A stretch of DNA of 64,000 bases, taken from Monilinia fructicola. Taxonomy: Eukaryota; Ascomycota; Leotiomycetes; Helotiales; Sclerotiniaceae. The position numbers and the translations under genes were made by a program. Below are positions 60,401-64,000 of the stretch, piece by piece. Within the stretch, counting starts at the first letter, position 1, and each line of letters starts with the position of its first letter. A model generated the notes under the pieces. That model did no database searches. It was given only the letters and a program-made list of their open reading frames with translations, and was not told where the DNA came from. The stretch is taken from the NCBI GenBank assembly GCA_008692225.1, contig VICG01000011.1:496001-560000 (forward strand), given 5' to 3'.

Positions 60401-62684
60401 AAAATATCATTGCAGTCCGTCCCCCCATCGCCTATCACGCGTCATACGAGACGCAGAAGTGATGGTCCCTCGGAGCAATTTCCCACCGCGCCTGTTGTAA
60501 TCCTCACCGTCGTTCATTATGACTGTCTGACGAATACATGATATCGACGACGGTATCTCGCACTCTACTGCACGACCAATTTCAGTCAGTGGCGCCAGGC
60601 CCAAGATGTTCCACTCTCGCTCATTTCCCATGTTCGCGGTCTTGCATGCGTATCTTCTCCGATGTGCAATAAGCCACGGAGCTCCATGGCTGAAAGATCA
60701 TTTACGTCGGCGGTGCGACCGTATCTGAAGGATAGAAGCGTGGATTGGTTCACCCCACTAGCTGTTCTTGAAGTGTATTACCAGTCTCCCATTTGTTCGC
60801 TTCCAGGTCAAGGTCATTGGAACCATGGATCACCCGTTTGAGTCTTGGTCGTCAAAGCGCACAGCAAAAGGAGCTGTCTCGTTCCCCATTAGAATACTCT
60901 AGAGACATTGGAAGCGGGTCGGAGATACCCCGTCACTTGGTGTCTGGGTGTTGCGATATCCCAATGAGATGTTTTGGCTTGGTGATGTTACATGATATGG
61001 TATGATCGAGAGAGGTACCATGATAATGGCATCAAGGTAAGACTTACTCGCCATCTAATCAATACTAGTCGTTTTCCTTTTCCCTATTCATGTGTATGAC
61101 CTGACGGCATTAATATTTATGGATTGGGGTTCTCAATAGCACCAACTCAAAGCCTGTAGAGACGGGCAGAAAGATTCGCTTCTCTTGTGGATCCAACTGG
61201 ATCCTCAACTTTGAGTCCCTTTTTTTGGTCAATTATATTTTTGCATAAAGATGACCTAAAACTGACCCAGGGGATCCCTTTCCGGGCACGGTATCTCAAA
61301 AAAGATCACTCCATCTACGGTTAGCTGGGCAGGATGGAATAAAGTGGATATACGTAGTACCCCGAGAGCAATCTAGGAGGATGAATTTGCGCTGGCATCA
61401 CTTGCTGCCTCTACATTCTTCCTCCGGTCCTGCAATCTCATCTCCACTTCATCTTGAGCTTCAAACCGAATGTCTTCACTGTTGCCGCCCATAACTTTTT
61501 GGTTATCATCTATCCCCCGCTTGGTAGACGTCAGACTATAATATATATCTACCCCATAAGTGGCACTGACCGGTGGAACGAGCGAAGCCAAGTATACCAT
61601 GGAAAGAATGTACCGTCAGATGAGAAAGTTCCAAGTCTTGAATACACCGGTGAATATCGGATGCAGCTGTTCCCTTGTTTATCAGATATGAGTATCTCAA
61701 AAAGAACCCAATCAACAAAAGATGCTGGCCAAGTTGAGCGCAACTGAATTCCACATTGCGTAGCATAATAAAAATTGATTTGTGAGAATGTGGTACAGTT
61801 AGGCAAAATAGATAATGGTCAATACACGACACTCCGTTCAGACGGCCCTGCTACTCGACACATTCGAATTCACAATGAAGTATTCATCTTTTGATTCCCA
61901 TCTCAAGATGACAGTTACCTTTTCTCCCGTTCTTCTTTGCAGCTGCTGATTTCCCCAAGAGAAGAGCTGCGGTCAACCTCTCAACGTTGCGCTACAATTC
62001 ATACACAGGAGACCTTTCATCGCTCTGGACGGCTAGCTCGCTATCTGGCGGTCTGTACATCCCTATCAACCTATGCCTGCTGCTGCTCATCTATCAACTC
62101 CCATCCATGTCGATTTTTAATCATTTCAGTTATCCCTCGCGTAATGCCTCAGAATGGGAGTACATTTAACATTATATAAACTAGAAGATATGATGAACAA
62201 TTGTCCATGAATACAGCCCACTGATTGCATGTTATCTATATCACCCGATTCTTTATACTACCACTGAGCTGGCAGTGTTCTCCTTTGTTCGGGGTTGCGG
62301 TCCAGCCTTCGTATTCTGAACGCCACACACTGTGGAAAATCTGTATCCTATCTCGAATTCCAGGCGAAAAGAGATCACGTAGGCCAGAGGTTGCTAGCCA
62401 TAGTTATAGGAGGCACCTAACGCTGACGTGTGCATGGCTTAAAGTTGACGGCAAGGGGTCCGAAGGAAACAGCATCAAGAAAAATACCGTTTTCCAGCTA
62501 GTGAGCACGTGGTATTGTATTGCGTTACGATGTTAAGTTGACCAAGCACCAAGAAATCATGCGAATCTCATGTAGATGATAGAAACCCTCAGTTATTGAA
62601 TCTCATACCTTCCACATAATTACACACTCCTTGGCTCGCAATTTTCCTCTTGAACTCCACCCCTTACAGTTCTTCCATGTCACA
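57438..62684. other. Gene-poor region with possible relics
   Basis: No gene can be supported. Open frames that deserve a note but have no recognised domain are: 57947-58180 plus (hydrophobic LPFLSLFLAAVSLDLLILAV); 58904-59197 plus (signal-like start MQILPKVYCVVLVVLASVSG, seven further Cys); 60118-60462 plus (MSVWPPPMK start, hydrophilic); 61600-61373 minus (charged C-terminal-like tail EAQDEVEMRLQDRRKN); and 61987-62169 plus (LSGGLYIPINLCLLLLIYQL). Several look like fragments of membrane proteins, which matches the relics on either side. No tRNA, rRNA or long repeat was seen. Confidence 0.4.
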
Positions 62685-63612
62685 TCACACCCTTCCCCCA
62701 CGTCTGGGTCTCTCATAAAAGAAATACTCAATCTTTGGCCTCGCGCTCCACTTCTCTGGCACCTCAACCTCTATATATCGATTTGGAGTCGCCATAAACC
62801 CATGACTCTCATATAGATGTTTGGCAATCACTGTACCTTCAATAAACGCTGGTAAATTGAGGGAATCGGCGATTGCTGTACCGTACTGCATCAAGAGGGA
62901 GCCAGCACCGAGTCTTTGGTGTGAAGGGTGTGTTGATAGGATGTCGAGGACTGTGGGGGAAGTTGCGAGTCAGGGTATGGAGTAGATGAGGATGGAAAGG
63001 GGAAGGAGGCACGAGAACAGGCAGAAAGTGATACGTACTAACGCATGGTTTTCCTTCGGTGCGACGGATCTGATGTTGATGGATCCAGTTGATAAGATGC
63101 TCGGCCCAATCATTTGAGTCGTTGTCAGGATGCCAATCTACAGTGATTCGTTCTTTCTTCTGTTCTTCACGCAGTGGTTCGGTATTCACGAGCCATTTGG
63201 CTGCGCTGATGAGAGTTCCTTCGCTGACCATTAATAGGTTTCGTCTAACTGCAGCGTGCCTTTCAATTCTGCAACGCGATATCCTCATCAACACACAAGA
63301 CGCTTGCGTTGGAGAATATGAACGATTTGACATACCCTTCTCGTCAATAATCTTGACATATTTCGCTTTCTCATCACTAACCCATATATCAACCAATCTC
63401 CTTACAGCTTTCTCTCTCTCTTCCGTCTCAGGAAACAAGACGAAGAAAAAAGGTTCGCGCGGATTACTGAAGGCGGCAATTTGTTGAGCGAGGAGAGCCG
63501 GGCCATCGACAAGAGGGTCACAGGGGAGGAGGCGAAGGTTAGCTTTGGGCTTGGACTCGGGGATCGAGATGGGGATGGGATGAGAGATAGTGGTGGAGGG
63601 GTGGGAGGTCAT
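62685..63612 (-). CDS. GNAT-family N-acetyltransferase
   Basis: Three exons on the minus strand: 63612-63336, 63218-63039 and 62950-62685, with introns of 117 and 88 nt, giving 240 residues without frame break. The N-terminus holds LRLLPCDPLVDGPALLAQQI and FFFVLFPETEEREKAVRRLV. The middle has SAAKWLVNTEPLREEQKKER, a strand and helix usual before the acetyl-CoA site. The C-terminal exon has LDILSTHPSHQRLGAGSLLM, in which QRLGAG is the acetyl-CoA pyrophosphate-binding Q/R-x-x-G-x-G/A motif, then AKHLYESHGF, the usual GNAT motif B. The enzyme transfers an acetyl group from acetyl-CoA to an amine; the substrate cannot be predicted. Intron 1 uses an AAG acceptor that keeps DEKGTLISAAKW in frame. 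I chose ATG 63612 because the sequence upstream to ATG 63696 is proline-rich and unlike the family. Confidence 0.85.
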
Positions 63613-63802
63613 GATATTGGTATGGTTAGGATTGAGTCTGGGGAGTGAGTGAGGAGATGGCGGAGGTGGACTTCCAAGTCCCAAGATGGACTCCAAACAC
63701 CAAACGGATGAGATAAATGCACGGCTGTAATCGTCAGCCTCTCTAACCCTACCTATCAGCCACCCGGCTCATCTCTTGTCACAGGTTCCATGAGCCACAA
63801 AA
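63613..63802. other. Spacer between GNAT gene and the partial gene at the edge
   Basis: A short promoter-sized gap; both flanking genes are on the minus strand. Nothing else is seen. Confidence 0.4.
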
Positions 63803-64000
63803 CTAGCCACCATTTGCAGAATCCCACCCCGCCTCCCCCCCTTGCTTTCCTCCCTCTGCGAAAAGAAATACGGCAACATGCCAACACGCTCGGCACTCAA
63901 AGCCGTGCGCCACCCGGTCGCAAGAACAGAACGGGTTCCCCAATGCTACGGTGATCGGTTCGAGTGGCTTGCCAGTTCGCGGATCCAACAGACCCTCGTT
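63803..64000 (-). CDS. C-terminal fragment of an unidentified Cys-rich protein
   Basis: An open frame enters from the right window edge on the minus strand and ends at TAG 63803-63805. The 65 visible residues include LLDPRTGKPLEPITVALGNP followed by FCSCDRVAHGFECRACWHVA and a Gly/Glu-rich tail. The C-x-C ... C-x2-C-x-H arrangement could bind one zinc ion. I do not recognise the family. Coding status is supported by the lack of stops up to the edge, the motif-like conservation pattern and the position just upstream of another minus-strand gene, but this is moderate evidence only. Confidence 0.45.
   Translation of the reverse strand, partial: NEGLLDPRTGKPLEPITVALGNPFCSCDRVAHGFECRACWHVAVFLFAEGGKQGGEAGWDSANGG

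Overview
The window is nuclear DNA of a filamentous ascomycete. Genes are broken by short GT-AG introns (50-117 nt), and the proteins are of fungal type: a Zn2Cys6 regulator, a GDS1-type winged-helix protein, an AAAP permease, a mitochondrial HMG-box protein, Prp5, a Zap1/ZafA-like zinc-finger regulator and ribosomal protein L35 (eL35, uL29 family). From memory the Prp5 and membrane-protein sequences look like Leotiomycetes (Helotiales, perhaps Sclerotiniaceae). No search was possible, so this placement is an inference.

Layout. 1-0.8 kb: 5' part of a Zn2Cys6 transcription factor (minus strand, cut by the window edge). 1.6-3.5 kb: two decayed genes, a pepsin-like aspartic protease and a small membrane protein. 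3.5-16.6 kb: no recognisable gene, many simple repeats. 16.6-17.9 kb: GDS1-like protein. 17.9-32.3 kb: gene-poor, including a GC-richer stretch near 23.8-27.2 kb. 32.3-34.0 kb: amino acid permease. 36.6-42.0 kb: divergent pair of mitochondrial HMG-box protein and PRP5. 43.1-43.6 kb: small acylated MGNCC protein. 44.5-45.8 kb: large trinucleotide arrays. 46.0-48.4 kb: Zap1/ZafA-like regulator. 48.4-51.9 kb: dense microsatellites and a strong G-quadruplex motif. 51.9-52.6 kb: rpl35. 53.6-54.4 kb: an AT-rich element with terminal inverted repeats and TA flanks. 54.7-55.05 kb: small PLDc_N-type membrane protein. 55.9-62.7 kb: gene relics and an 11-bp minisatellite. 62.7-63.6 kb: GNAT acetyltransferase. 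The 3' end of one more unidentified gene lies at the right edge.

The genes do not form a pathway or cluster. They are a mixture of housekeeping genes in a repeat-rich, gene-poor setting. Five of the conserved genes (GDS1-like, permease, HMG-box, PRP5, MGNCC) carry one-base frame breaks, and the Zap1-like gene carries at least four. Most sit in or beside homopolymer runs, and correcting them by single bases restores full-length proteins with lengths divisible by three. Because PRP5 is expected to be essential, I read these breaks mainly as assembly indels, not gene loss. I found no clear new multi-gene system. The most interesting biological points are two in-frame, stop-free introns in the RS-like N-terminus of the splicing helicase PRP5, a triplicated cysteine repeat in the zinc regulator, and the TA-flanked inverted-repeat element.
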